Origin: Methylotuvimicrobium alcaliphilum 20Z
GTDB lineage: Bacteria; Pseudomonadota; Gammaproteobacteria; Methylococcales; Methylomonadaceae
Assembly: GCF_000968535.2 (NCBI RefSeq)
Contig: NC_016112.1
Location: 2,666,001 to 2,730,000, forward strand
Length of the DNA: 64,000 nt
Reading direction: 5' to 3'
In this document: positions 52,455-62,500 of the stretch, piece by piece
Layout of the letters: each line of letters opens with the position of its first letter
Position numbering within the stretch: position 1 is the stretch's first letter
Notes under the pieces: generated by a model
Seen by the model: the letters and a program-made list of their open reading frames with translations, nothing else
Database searches by the model: none
What the model was told of the DNA's origin: nothing
Position numbers and translations under genes: made by a program

Positions 52455-52838
52455 TTATTCAGCGATTAATTGGCCATAGGCCGAAGCATCCAGCAAGGAA
52501 TCCAATTCTGCCGGATTATCGGCCTTCACGCAAAACAGCCAAGCATCGTAGGCATCGTCGTTAACCTGCTCCGGCGCATCGGATAGCTCTTCATTAACCG
52601 AAACGATTTCTCCGGACACGGGGCTGAATAAATCCGAAGCGGTTTTGACCGACTCGACGACAGCGCATTGCTCGCCCGCTTTAACGACACGCCCGACTTT
52701 AGGCAGTTCGATAAAAACTAAATCGCCGAGTTCGGCTTGCGCGAATTCGGTAATACCTACGCGCACCACATTGTCGCTTTCCAGTTTTGCCCATTCATGG
52801 GTTTTTGCATACTTCAAATTTTCCGGCAAATCGCTCAT
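52455..52838 (-). CDS. gcvH: Glycine cleavage system H protein
   Basis: Carries the lipoyl arm that shuttles the aminomethyl group between GcvP, GcvT and Lpd. 127 residues from the ATG at 52838, with GGAG eight bases upstream. Lipoyl-lysine in [17 protein letters not shown] at about residue 63, preceded by [18 protein letters not shown]. Stands alone; gcvT and gcvP are not in the window. E. coli GcvH is 129 residues. Confidence 0.95.
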   Translation of the reverse strand: MSDLPENLKYAKTHEWAKLESDNVVRVGITEFAQAELGDLVFIELPKVGRVVKAGEQCAVVESVKTASDLFSPVSGEIVSVNEELSDAPEQVNDDAYDAWLFCVKADNPAELDSLLDASAYGQLIAE

Positions 52839-52962
52839 CGATAGTTCTCCGTTCAATAGTGCCTAACGGCGCAAACCGTAAAGAATAACGCGATCAATTA
52901 TAAAAACAACAAATAATTTCGGTTACGCCCCTTCCGGCCCTTATAATTTGCTCATGCCGCAC

Positions 52963-54048
52963 ATGAAATTCTCCTTTATTAGCCTCGTTAGTTATCCCAT
53001 AACCTTGTTGGGCGGTTTGAAATGGCCGACTTTGATTACCGTAGCGCTTGCATTAAGCGATAACGGCATTGCCTTTGCGACGAATCAAGACAAAGAAGCC
53101 GCTCCCGTTCGAACCGAAACCGATGTTGACGACTACGGGAAGGAAGGCACTCTGAACATCGACTCGGCGTCCCAAACTCGCTCCGGGTTGCAAACAATAA
53201 AACTCGAACCTCATCGGTATCGTCCGGAACTGACTGCTTACGGCAATGTCGTTGCGTTACAACCGCTGCTGGATTTGAGAAACCGTTACCTCGCCGCACT
53301 CAGCGGGCATGAGAGTGCCAAGTCTCGACTAACGCTGGCTCAACAATCGATCGACCGAACCCGGCTTTTACACCGCGGCGGCGCCGTTTCCGGGCGCAGT
53401 CTGCAAGAACAACAGTCGCAATGGCAATCGGAACAAGCGTTAACTCAAGGCAGTCGCCTACAAATCGAAACCGTTCGCAATGAGGCGATACTCAATTGGG
53501 GCCAAGCGATTGCCGAATTGTTCCTTGATGCCAATACCGACACCCTGCTCCCCTATTTGTCGGGGCAAAAAAATTTATTGCATATCTCGTTGCCGCCTAA
53601 TAATAAACCGGTCGATACGCTCGACGAAATCCGGGTCTCACGCTACGGCGATCGAAACCGAGCCGAACCGGCGCGTTTTATATCGCCCGCACCGCAAACC
53701 GACCCGCTCACCCAAGGGGAAAGTTATTTTTTCGAAACCGAACACGGCGGCATTCGAACCGGCATGCGCATCGCCGCCTTCATTCCATTGCAGGAAAACG
53801 CCGAAAACGGCGTCTTAATACCGGCATCATCCGTCATTCGCCATCTCGGTCAAGCTTTCGTTTACGTCAAAACGTCTCCGGAACATTTTCAACGACTGAC
53901 TATTACCGGATTTATCGACACACATGCCGGCTATTTCGTCACGGACGGTTTGCATGCGGGTCAGGAATTAGTCGTAAGCGGTGCGCAAATGCTGCTTTCG
54001 GAGGAATTCAAAAGCCAAATTCCCGATGAAGATGATGACGATGATTGA
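52963..54048 (+). CDS. RND efflux periplasmic adaptor (metal-type operon)
   Basis: About 361 residues from the ATG at 52963; ATG 52954 and TTG 52948 are also possible and no strong ribosome site decides. N-terminal signal or anchor (KFSFISLVSYPITLLGG... to AFA), RSGLQTIKLEPHRYRPELTA (adaptor entry strand), a coiled-coil hairpin (LRNRYLAALSGHESAKSRLT onward), then a beta domain (VLIPASSVIRHLGQAFVYVK) and GYFVTDGLHAGQELVVSGAQMLL. The tail ends in EDDDDD, possibly metal-binding. Paired with the CzcA/CusA-like pump 45 bases downstream. Confidence 0.78.
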   Translation: MKFSFISLVSYPITLLGGLKWPTLITVALALSDNGIAFATNQDKEAAPVRTETDVDDYGKEGTLNIDSASQTRSGLQTIKLEPHRYRPELTAYGNVVALQPLLDLRNRYLAALSGHESAKSRLTLAQQSIDRTRLLHRGGAVSGRSLQEQQSQWQSEQALTQGSRLQIETVRNEAILNWGQAIAELFLDANTDTLLPYLSGQKNLLHISLPPNNKPVDTLDEIRVSRYGDRNRAEPARFISPAPQTDPLTQGESYFFETEHGGIRTGMRIAAFIPLQENAENGVLIPASSVIRHLGQAFVYVKTSPEHFQRLTITGFIDTHAGYFVTDGLHAGQELVVSGAQMLLSEEFKSQIPDEDDDDD

Positions 54049-54093
54049 ATTGCAGAACCTTGAAACGCCGGGCGGCGGGAAATCCGTTTTAAA

Positions 54094-57000
54094 ATGCTAA
54101 GCGCCTTAATCCGCTTTGCGATCCGTCAACATGGCATCGTGGTCGTCGCTGCAATACTGCTATTCGTCTACGGCTTTTATCGTTTCACCGTAGCAGGCCT
54201 CGACATTTTTCCGGAGTTCTCGCCGAAGCAAGTTGTCATCCAAACCGAAGCGCCCGGCTATTCCGCCGAGCAAGTCGAAACGCTGGTCACGCAAGCGATT
54301 GAAAGCTCAATCTCGGGGCTAATCGGCTTAAAAACGGTCCGTTCGGAATCGATACAGGGCTTATCGGTCGTGACCGCGCTTTTTGAAGAAAGTAGCGATA
54401 TCCACCGTAACCGACAGATGGTCGGCGAACGCCTGGCCGGTATCGCCAATCGCCTGCCGCAAGGCATCGGCCCGCCTCTGGCAGTCCCCTTGTCTTCGTC
54501 ATCGGCAACGGTTTTGACAATCGGTCTGCATTCGGATCGACAGGATTTAATGGCCCTGAGAAGCCTTGCCGATTGGACGATCGTCCCGCGATTAATGGCT
54601 GTCCCAGGCGTTGCCGACGTCAATGTATTCGGCGGTGAAATTCGGCAATTGCAAATTCAAGTCGACTCCGCCCGTTTGCAGCGCTTCGGCTTGGCGCTCG
54701 ACGAAATCGTTCAAGCCGCATCGGAATCGACGAACCTTCAAGGCGGCGGTTTCATCGAAACCGACAATCAGCGTTTTAGCATCACGCTTTCCGGCCAAAA
54801 TCTCAACCCGGAACGACTTCAAGACATTATTGTCAGGCATACTCAAGGCCGAAGTGTCAGACTCGCCGATGTCGCCGATATTCGCTATGGGCCGGAACCG
54901 CCGATCGGCGCCGCACAAATCATGGGCCATCCGGGTATCGTCATGATGGTCATCGGCCAATACGGCGCCAATACACTCACCGTTTCGAAACAAGTCGAAA
55001 AAGCCTTGAGCGAATTCAATACGCTATTCGCCAAGCAAGCGATCGATTTTTATCCGAACTTATTCCGTCCGGCCGATTACATCGAAACCTCGTTGCATAA
55101 CCTATCGGGACATTTATTAATCGGCGGCTTGTGCGTTCTGATCGTGCTTTATCTATTTCTATTCGAAATACGGACCGCCTTCATCGCCGCGACGGCAATA
55201 CCGGTATCGCTGATTGCCGCTGTTCTATTGCTACTCGAATTCGGCGTCAATTTGAACATCATGGTCTTGGGCGGACTTGCCATTGCGCTTGGAGAAGTCG
55301 TCGACGATGCGATCATCGATACCGAAAATATCTTTCGTCGGCTGCGCGAAAATCGGCTTTCGGCAGTACCGCGTCCGGTTTCCGAAGTCATCTACTCCGC
55401 CTCGATGGAAGTGAGGGGCTCGGTGGTCTATGCCAGCTTCATCGTCGCACTGGTTTTCGTGCCGCTGCTAACTTTGACCGGCGTCGCCGGACGTCTGTTT
55501 TCACCGCTGGGTATGTCCTACATTCTTGCCATACTCATGTCGCTAATCGCGGCATTAACGCTAACTCCGGCGCTGTGCTTCATGTTATTGGGCAAAAACG
55601 ACTCAAGCGTTAAAGAACCGCCATTGATCCGGTACTTAAAACCGGTTTACCGGCGTTGGCTCAGTTTCGTTAGCCGGCATTTTAAACTAGCGATAGCGAC
55701 TGCCGTGCTAATCTGTATCACCGGCCTGGCTGCTTTGTTTTTCACGAACAGCCGATTTCTACCGCCGCTGCGTGAAGGTCATTATATTGTGCATACCAGC
55801 AGTATTCCCGGCACGGCGCTGAAGGAATCGATCCGAATCGGTACGAAAATCACCGAGCAATTTTTAGAAATTGCGGGCGTCGTTTCGGTTTCGCAATGGG
55901 CCGGGCGCGCGGAGCGTGGGGCCGATACCTACGGCAGTCATTACAGCGAGTATGAAGTGCGACTGGCGCCGATGTCCGGTCCGGAACAGCAACAAGTCTT
56001 AAACCGACTGCGCAAGACTTTGGACGGCGTACCGGGCATCGTGTACGAAGCCAATACCTTTTTGACCGAACGGGTCGACGAAACCATCTCCGGCTATACG
56101 TCGCCTCTCGTGGTCAATGTTTACGGTAATGACTTAGCGTTTCTCGACAGGAAAGCCGAGGATATCGCGGGGCTGCTACGATCAATGCCGGGTGCGGCCG
56201 ATGTAACGGTCCGTTCGCCTCCCGGCACGCCGATGCTCGAAATCCGGTTACAATCGGACAAGCTGGCGTTTTGGGGCTTGCGGCCGACTCACGTCATGAG
56301 CACCGTACAAAGCGCCTATGAAGGCCGCATCGTCGGCAAGCATATCGAGGGTAACCGTATTGACAACATTGCGGTTACCCTCGATGCCAATCTCCGCAAT
56401 AAGCCCGAAGCACTTGAAAAACTGCCGATACGCGCCCCGGACGGTACGCTCGTGACGCTCGGGCAAGTCGCCGCTATCGAGCAAAGCTCCGGGCGATACA
56501 ATATCCTGCATGAAGGAGCGCAAAGACGGCAGACCGTTACCGCAAACATTATCGACCGGGATTACGAATCGTTCGTCGCCGAATTAAAGCAAAGAGTATT
56601 CGACGAAATCCCATTTCCGGCCGATATGTATCCGGAATTTACCGGCGCCGCGATCGAACAAGCCGAGGCGCGCCGAGAATTGGTCTTGCATTCGTTGTTG
56701 GCCGGTGCGGGCGTATTGATGCTGATCTACATTGCGATCGGCAGCTTTCGTCACACAGCATTGACACTCGTGAATCTGCCGTTTTCGTTGATCGGCGGCG
56801 TCGCGGCGGTATTATTGACCGGAGCGTCACTATCGGTCGGTTCGGTCGTCGGTTTCATCACGCTGTTCGGCATCACCGTACGTAACAGCATTATGTTGAT
56901 CGCCCATTATCGGCATCTGGTCCAAACCGACGGCAAAAGTTGGGATTTCGCCACGGCCATGCAAGGGGCGGAAGAACGCCTGCCGTCGATTCTTATGACT

Positions 57001-57180
57001 GCATTGGTCACCGCACTAGCGATGCTGCCTATCGCATTGAACAGCGATAATCCGGGACGTGAAATCATGGGGCCGATGGCGGCAATCATCATCGGCGGCT
57101 TGGCCTCCTCGACGCTACTCAACCTACTACTCATGCCGGTTATTTTGTTACGGTTCGGCAGATTTCAGGGGAAACCTTAA
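54094..57180 (+). CDS. RND transporter of the heavy-metal (CzcA/CusA-like) group
   Basis: 1028 residues, 12 helices. N-terminus RFAIRQHGIVVVAAILLFVYG, then AGLDIFPEFSPKQVVIQTEAPGYSAEQVE, the typical CzcA opening. Helix 4 carries the proton relay Asp404-Asp405 in GEVVDDAIIDTENIFRRL, the group hallmark with E after DT. Later WAGRAERGADTYGSHYSEYE, and final helices FGITVRNSIMLIAHYRHL. Length matches metal RND pumps (1020-1060). Probably exports a divalent metal or Cu/Ag; the ion is unknown. No outer-membrane partner and no metal regulator is adjacent. Confidence 0.86.
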   Translation: MLSALIRFAIRQHGIVVVAAILLFVYGFYRFTVAGLDIFPEFSPKQVVIQTEAPGYSAEQVETLVTQAIESSISGLIGLKTVRSESIQGLSVVTALFEESSDIHRNRQMVGERLAGIANRLPQGIGPPLAVPLSSSSATVLTIGLHSDRQDLMALRSLADWTIVPRLMAVPGVADVNVFGGEIRQLQIQVDSARLQRFGLALDEIVQAASESTNLQGGGFIETDNQRFSITLSGQNLNPERLQDIIVRHTQGRSVRLADVADIRYGPEPPIGAAQIMGHPGIVMMVIGQYGANTLTVSKQVEKALSEFNTLFAKQAIDFYPNLFRPADYIETSLHNLSGHLLIGGLCVLIVLYLFLFEIRTAFIAATAIPVSLIAAVLLLLEFGVNLNIMVLGGLAIALGEVVDDAIIDTENIFRRLRENRLSAVPRPVSEVIYSASMEVRGSVVYASFIVALVFVPLLTLTGVAGRLFSPLGMSYILAILMSLIAALTLTPALCFMLLGKNDSSVKEPPLIRYLKPVYRRWLSFVSRHFKLAIATAVLICITGLAALFFTNSRFLPPLREGHYIVHTSSIPGTALKESIRIGTKITEQFLEIAGVVSVSQWAGRAERGADTYGSHYSEYEVRLAPMSGPEQQQVLNRLRKTLDGVPGIVYEANTFLTERVDETISGYTSPLVVNVYGNDLAFLDRKAEDIAGLLRSMPGAADVTVRSPPGTPMLEIRLQSDKLAFWGLRPTHVMSTVQSAYEGRIVGKHIEGNRIDNIAVTLDANLRNKPEALEKLPIRAPDGTLVTLGQVAAIEQSSGRYNILHEGAQRRQTVTANIIDRDYESFVAELKQRVFDEIPFPADMYPEFTGAAIEQAEARRELVLHSLLAGAGVLMLIYIAIGSFRHTALTLVNLPFSLIGGVAAVLLTGASLSVGSVVGFITLFGITVRNSIMLIAHYRHLVQTDGKSWDFATAMQGAEERLPSILMTALVTALAMLPIALNSDNPGREIMGPMAAIIIGGLASSTLLNLLLMPVILLRFGRFQGKP

Positions 57181-57393
57181 GCGATGAACCTAGAAAAAGC
57201 ATTTCACCATGAAGATTATGAATATTCTCTTGAAATACTTCAAGAACATCATGTACTTGATGGCTAAATTACTAAATTTAGGATAAATCGTAAAAAACCT
57301 TACGGACTGCACGATTATTTTAATAAATAGCTGCATTAATAATTTTGTACGCTAAAATTAAATAACCCTTACATCCAATATCAAGCCTCATCC

Positions 57394-58926
57394 ATGAAAC
57401 TCAGAACGCAAATTTCACTTGGCTTCGCCGGCATCCTAGTTCTGTTATTACTGACATCCGGAATCGGTATTCAACGACTTATTTCGCTAGTCGACGAAAC
57501 TCGTAATGTCGTCGAAGCCGATAATCTGCGCACCGATTTGGTCGAACGAGAGGTCGATCATCTAAATTGGGCCGCCCAACTCAATGCCTTTGTTTATGAC
57601 GATCATGCTCATGATTTGAATATACAGTTGGATCATACGCAATGCGCCTTCGGACGATGGTTTTACGGTCAGGAAAGACGGCACGCCGAATCGCGCTTTC
57701 CTGAATTAAAACCGCTACTCGCCGATATCGAAGAACCCCACCGACTCTTGCACGAATCGGCGAAATTAATCCGGGATGCCCGAGTCAACATAATCCGCAA
57801 CGAGGACCGGAGCGAAGATCAACAAACCGGCGCGCTTTATAAAAACGAAACCGTGCCCAATCTTCAGAGCGTGCAGCATTATCTTGGGCAAATGCGCGAC
57901 ATCGTCAATGCTTCGGCGGCAGCCATTCAACAAGCCATGGAAAACGACAGCACTCAAGCTCGTTTCGTTTTGATTGCAATCACACTCTCCGCGGTTTTGG
58001 CGGGTATCATTCTGGCCACGGTCATCGTCAGATACATTCTCAAACAGCTCGGAGGGGAACCGGCGGAACTGGCAGCGATCTCGAAACGCATGGCTACTGG
58101 CGACTTGACGATGAAATTAAATGTCAAATCCGGCGACAGGGAAAGCTTGTATGCATCGATGGCGGAAATGATCAACAACCTTAAGCAAACGGTTGAGGAA
58201 GTAAGAAACCGTGCGGATTACTTGACCAGTGCCGCGAATGAAGTTAGCGCGACCTCGCAGAGCCTTAGCCAAAGCGCCACGGAACAAGCCTCGGGACTGG
58301 AGGAAACGACCTCAAGTTTGGAAGAATTAACAGCGTCAGTGCAGCACAATAGCGAGAATGCCGTTGCAACCAGCAAAATCGCGACAGGAACGGCAGCGGA
58401 AGCGCAACAAGGCGGCGATGCGGTATCTCGGACCGTGCAGGCAATGCGCGAAATTGCCGATAAAATCGAGATTATCGAAGACATTGCCAGAAAAACCAAT
58501 TTGCTTTCGCTCAATGCCGCAATCGAAGCGGCTCGCGCCGGAGAACATGGGCGCGGCTTTTCAGTCGTCGCATCGGAAGTTCGAAATCTCGCCGAAAATA
58601 GCCGCAAAGCCGCGGAACAAATCGGGGACCTGGCCACCGACAGCGTCGATATTGCCAACCAAGCCGGGCAATTGTTACAACAAATCGTTCCGGATATCGG
58701 CAAAACCGCGACCTTGATCGAAGAAATCACATCCGCTAGTAACGAGCAAGCATCAGGTTTGGCGCAAATCAACGAAGCCATGACACAACTGGACAAGGCC
58801 ACCCAACAAAATGCCGCCGCGTCCGAGCAACTTGCGGCAACGGCCGAAGAACTTTCCGGCAATGCCGAGGAACTCCAGCAAGCCATGGCTTTCTTCAAAG
58901 TCGACGATGACGTCCAAAACCGTTGA
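57394..58926 (+). CDS. Methyl-accepting chemotaxis protein with periplasmic CZB domain
   Basis: 510 residues: helix 1 (about 10-30), periplasmic sensor (31-190), helix 2 (190-213), HAMP (214-268), signalling domain to the end. The sensor has a CZB zinc site: His56 in DHLNW, Cys84 in [12 protein letters not shown], and His116/His120 in EPHRLLH. Most CZB domains are cytoplasmic; here it lies outside. The signalling tip is [20 protein letters not shown] with [20 protein letters not shown]. Methylation-type pairs (EEL, EEI) flank it. No CheR-docking NWETF tail. Likely senses zinc, hypochlorous acid or redox state in the periplasm (inference from CZB work). Confidence 0.85.
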   Translation: MKLRTQISLGFAGILVLLLLTSGIGIQRLISLVDETRNVVEADNLRTDLVEREVDHLNWAAQLNAFVYDDHAHDLNIQLDHTQCAFGRWFYGQERRHAESRFPELKPLLADIEEPHRLLHESAKLIRDARVNIIRNEDRSEDQQTGALYKNETVPNLQSVQHYLGQMRDIVNASAAAIQQAMENDSTQARFVLIAITLSAVLAGIILATVIVRYILKQLGGEPAELAAISKRMATGDLTMKLNVKSGDRESLYASMAEMINNLKQTVEEVRNRADYLTSAANEVSATSQSLSQSATEQASGLEETTSSLEELTASVQHNSENAVATSKIATGTAAEAQQGGDAVSRTVQAMREIADKIEIIEDIARKTNLLSLNAAIEAARAGEHGRGFSVVASEVRNLAENSRKAAEQIGDLATDSVDIANQAGQLLQQIVPDIGKTATLIEEITSASNEQASGLAQINEAMTQLDKATQQNAAASEQLAATAEELSGNAEELQQAMAFFKVDDDVQNR

Positions 58927-59066
58927 TCCTTAATTCTCCAGTTTAACCATGAAGCACATGAAGTCTTTCAACGGCTTGCCATAAAATAGTGGATAACGTT
59001 ACTGTGAAAGTTCGTGGATTTGAAATCTTAATCTAGTTTTTCGATATTCAATACAATGCCGGTTTC

Positions 59067-59165
59067 GAAGAGGGTGCGGTCGCTCGACCGACCGACAGAC
59101 GTCGGCGTCCTATCGGTCGAGTAACCGCGCCCTCCCCACCCGAGAACTTTCATTTGCCGGGGCGA
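59067..59165. repeat. Repeat B, divergent copy
   Basis: GAGGGTGCGGTCGCTCGAC at the left, GTCGGCGTCCTATCGGTCGAG in the middle, GTAACCGCGCCCTCC at the right. Arms pair as in the compact copy, with several changes. Confidence 0.65.
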
Positions 59166-59172
59166 TGGCTAG

Positions 59173-59252
59173 CGCGTAGGTCGGGTTAGGCGTAGCCGTA
59201 ACCCGACTATCCGGAAACGTCGGGTTACGCTGGAGCTAACCCGACCTACGCG
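59173..59252. repeat. Repeat E palindrome
   Basis: CGCGTAGGTCGGGTTAG and CTAACCCGACCTACGCG, exact 17-base outer arms, with inner GTAACCCGAC/GTCGGGTTAC. A shorter member lies at 49812-49844. This type of TAGGTCGGGTTA palindrome is widespread between genes in many proteobacteria. Confidence 0.75.
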
Positions 59253-59294
59253 GCTTAATCTAGTTTTTCGATATTCAATACAATGCCGGTTCCG

Positions 59295-59475
59295 AAGAGG
59301 GGGCGGTTGCTAGATCGACAGCCGCCGTCGAGCCTACATGGGCGTATTCACCCAGCACCTAAATTCCATAGCTCATTGGCTTTGGTAAACTATCTTGGAT
59401 AATTTAGGTGCTGGGTTCACGGCGTCCTGTCGGGCGAGTGACCGCACCCTCCCTACCCCAGAGAGCTTTCATTTA
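59295..59475. repeat. Repeat B, copy interrupted by element C
   Basis: GAGGGGGCGGTTGCTAGATC at the left, GCCTACATGGGCGTATTCA, then element C, then TTCACGGCGTCCTGTCGGGC and GAGTGACCGCACCCTCC. Removing element C with one TTCA restores CGTATTCACGGCGTCC, which other copies have. Confidence 0.8.
59351..59415. mobile_element. Element C, copy 2: 65-bp MITE-like palindrome with TTCA target duplication
   Basis: Same 15-base exact terminal arms and same 65-base length as the copy at 11877-11941, with a few changes in the centre. TTCA stands directly on both sides, and the host sequence reads through when the element plus one TTCA are removed. Confidence 0.8.
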
Positions 59476-59559
59476 CCGGGGCGATGGCTAGGCCTTCATG
59501 AACGTTACTGTGAAAGTTCGCGGATTTGAAACGCGGATTCAACTAACAAGTGCAATACC

Positions 59560-62500
59560 TTACGAATCCCGCAATTGCTCGAGTAAAGCCGAGAACTCAT
59601 TCAAACCTTGCTTAATTTCGGCAATATCGAAGCTATCGATATGCCGTTCGAGACGTTCGGCGTAGTCAAGGACCGGGGTAAACCGGTAACGCTCGCCGAT
59701 TGCCGACACGTTTTCGGCAAATGTTTTCATAGTCGATATGTTATTACTGAACGCTGCCTGCTCGCATTGCGGACTTAATTTTTCCAAGGCTGCCAGTACT
59801 TCGGGCAAGACAGCCTGTTGCTCCGTCGTTAATACGAGCGGATATGGCTCGACTTGTGCCGTCTCGTCTCTATCGAACGGTAAAAACTTCGCAAGCTCTT
59901 CAATCAAGTCGGCTTTCAATATCGGTTTTCTCAGATAAGCGTCGAAGTGCGCGGTTTTTACTCGATCGTATTCGTCTTTCATAACCGACGCGGTCAACGC
60001 GATAATCGGCGTATCGCTAAACGATTTTATTATCTCGGCCGCCTCGTAGCCGCTCATTACAGGCATACGAATGTCCATCAATATCAAATCGACAGGCTGC
60101 CGTTTAACCAAGTCAACGGCATCAAGCCCGTTTTCGACCGTCAAGACAGTCAAAGCGGTTCCGGAAAAGTTCTCTTGCAATAAACGCCGATTATTTTCGA
60201 TATCGTCGACGACCAAAACCGTTGCCGGGTGAAACCGGATTTTTTGATGACTCGTCCCGATTGGTATTTGTTCGGATTCGTCGATGGACGCGATATCGAC
60301 ATTGTAAAGTCTGACGGTAAATATGGAGCCTTCGCCCAAACGGCTAGCAACAGTAATCTCGCCACCCATCATTTCGACCAAACGGCGACTGATCGCTAGC
60401 CCCAAACCGGTACCCCCATATTTCCGAATATCCTGCCCTTCCGATTGCTCAAACTCCTGAAAAATGACTTGTTGATGTTCCTGTGAAATTCCGATACCGG
60501 TATCCTCGACATCGATACATAAATCCAATCGACTGCGAATATCGTCTTCATTAGCGGTACGCGCAATCAAACGAATATGGCCCTGATCGGTAAATTTGAC
60601 GGCATTGCCGATCAAGTTGAATAACACCTGGCGCAAACGCGCGGCATCGAGCACCAAGCTGCGTGGAATTGCGGGATCGACATTTAAAATCAATGCCAAA
60701 TTTTTTTCTCGCATTTTCATCGTAAAAATTCCGCCTAGCTCGGTAAATAATTCATGCGGATTGCAAGCTTGCTTTTCGATACTGAGTTTACCGGCCTCGA
60801 TTTTCGATAAATCCAAAATATCATTGATCAATGCCAACAGGTTTTGTCCAGCGGTTTTGATCGTTTTCACGAAAGATTTGAGATGGGGTTCCTTGATTTG
60901 CTCGTCGAGCAAATCGGTAAAACCGATAATTGCATTCATCGGCGTTCGGATTTCATGACTCATGTTCGCAAGAAAACGGGACTTGGCTTGGTTTGCCGAC
61001 TCCGCTTGCTCCTTGGCTTTAGCCAGCGCGATTTCAGCATTTTTGCGCTCGCTGATATCCCAACTCACGCCAATGATTTTCCCCGGATTATTTTCGTTGC
61101 CAGTAATCCGGCTTCCGCTGTAGAGTGTGCGAATGATACCGTCCGGACGAATGATCCGATATTCGTTATGAGCTTGATCATCGCGCAGGTGTAACTGACT
61201 GATCACCCCTTGAACCAGCGACCGGTCTTCCGGATGGATACGTGCTATCCATTCGGCAAAGGCAAGACTCGGCTGTTTGGGTAGGCCGTATATGTCGAAC
61301 ATCCTATCGTCGAACAGCAAATTGGGTTCTCCGGTCAAATTCAACTCCCAAACGCCGATCGATGCGATTCCGGCCGCAAGCGTTAGCCGTTCGTTTAATA
61401 ATGCGGCTTCTTGCTCGCTCTGCTTACGCCGGACTACTTCGTCGGCCAAACGCCGGTTCCAAAAAAACACGAACGCCAATATCAGCAAAAAGCCCCCAAC
61501 GATCCATGCGATCAACCGATAATCGATTTTCTCGGCAATACTTTTGCTTGCCCAAGTATCGCGTATCTTCTGCTGTTCGCTGGGTCCGATCGTATGTAAG
61601 GCACGATTTAAAAGCGGTGCCAGTTGCGCCTGTTTCTGTGCAATGGCGAACCCCAGATCGCTGGTAAATTCGGTTTTACCTACGATGCGGATATTATGGA
61701 TGCCTTGGTCTGCAATTTGATAACCGGCTGCCGCCAGCGTACAAAGCAATGCGTCTACGCTGCCTGTCGAAACCGCAGTCAAACCTTCGGCGACCGAATC
61801 TACATAGTGAAAATCGATTTCCGGATAATGATCGGCAATGGTCGATGCATAGGCGTAACTCTGGACGATCGCCAATCGACGATGCCGGATTTCCCGGATA
61901 TTATCGACATAGGGCTCTCGATCGCTCATCACGATTACAACCGGGCTACTGAAAAAAGATTCGGTAAGAACCAAGCGTTTATCGTCTAAACTATCAAGCG
62001 CCTCAAACATGATGTCGACTTCGCCGAGTTCGACTTTTTGTTTGGCTTCGCGCCACGATTCAAGCGGAATAATGTCCAACTCGATACGGAGTATTTTGGC
62101 GATCCATGCCAAATAGTCGGCCGCCATGCCGATATATCGACCCTGACGATCGACGCTTTCATAAGGTAACTTATTTCTCTTGACGGCAACTCGAATGACC
62201 GGATGCTCGGCCAGCCATTTTTGCTCGTAAGACGTCATAGCGACCGTTTGTCCCTTGAATCTGGCACCGAACCATTTATCTTGTACTTGCTGCTTCTCCT
62301 GTTCGGGAATCGCCGCAAGCGCTTTATTCAAGATCGAATGCAATTCCGGCAAATCCGTACGAACCGCCATGTGCAATTGCTGAGCCTCGCCAGGAGGCAA
62401 TACCTTAAACGGCCGAATTGTTGTTATCGCATTACGTTTCAACCAATAAGTGATAACCGAATGCGCATCGACCAGTAAATCCGCTTTTCTCTCAATAACG

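Larger units (their letters stand above)
58997..59532. repeat. Locally duplicated repeat block
   Basis: GTTACTGTGAAAGTTCG occurs at about 58997 and 59505. A stretch of about 57 bases (CTTAATCTAGTTTTTCGATA...GCCGGTT) is present at 59028-59083 and again at about 59255-59310. CGGGGCGATGGCTAG stands at about 59158 and 59478. The whole gap 58927-59559 is therefore a partial tandem duplication of a repeat B environment, with repeats B, C and E set in it and no gene. Confidence 0.7.

Noticed and set aside
59028-59310. CRISPR array
   Set aside because: Only two irregular direct repeats with unequal spacing; the structure is a local duplication of repeat elements, and no cas gene is in the window.
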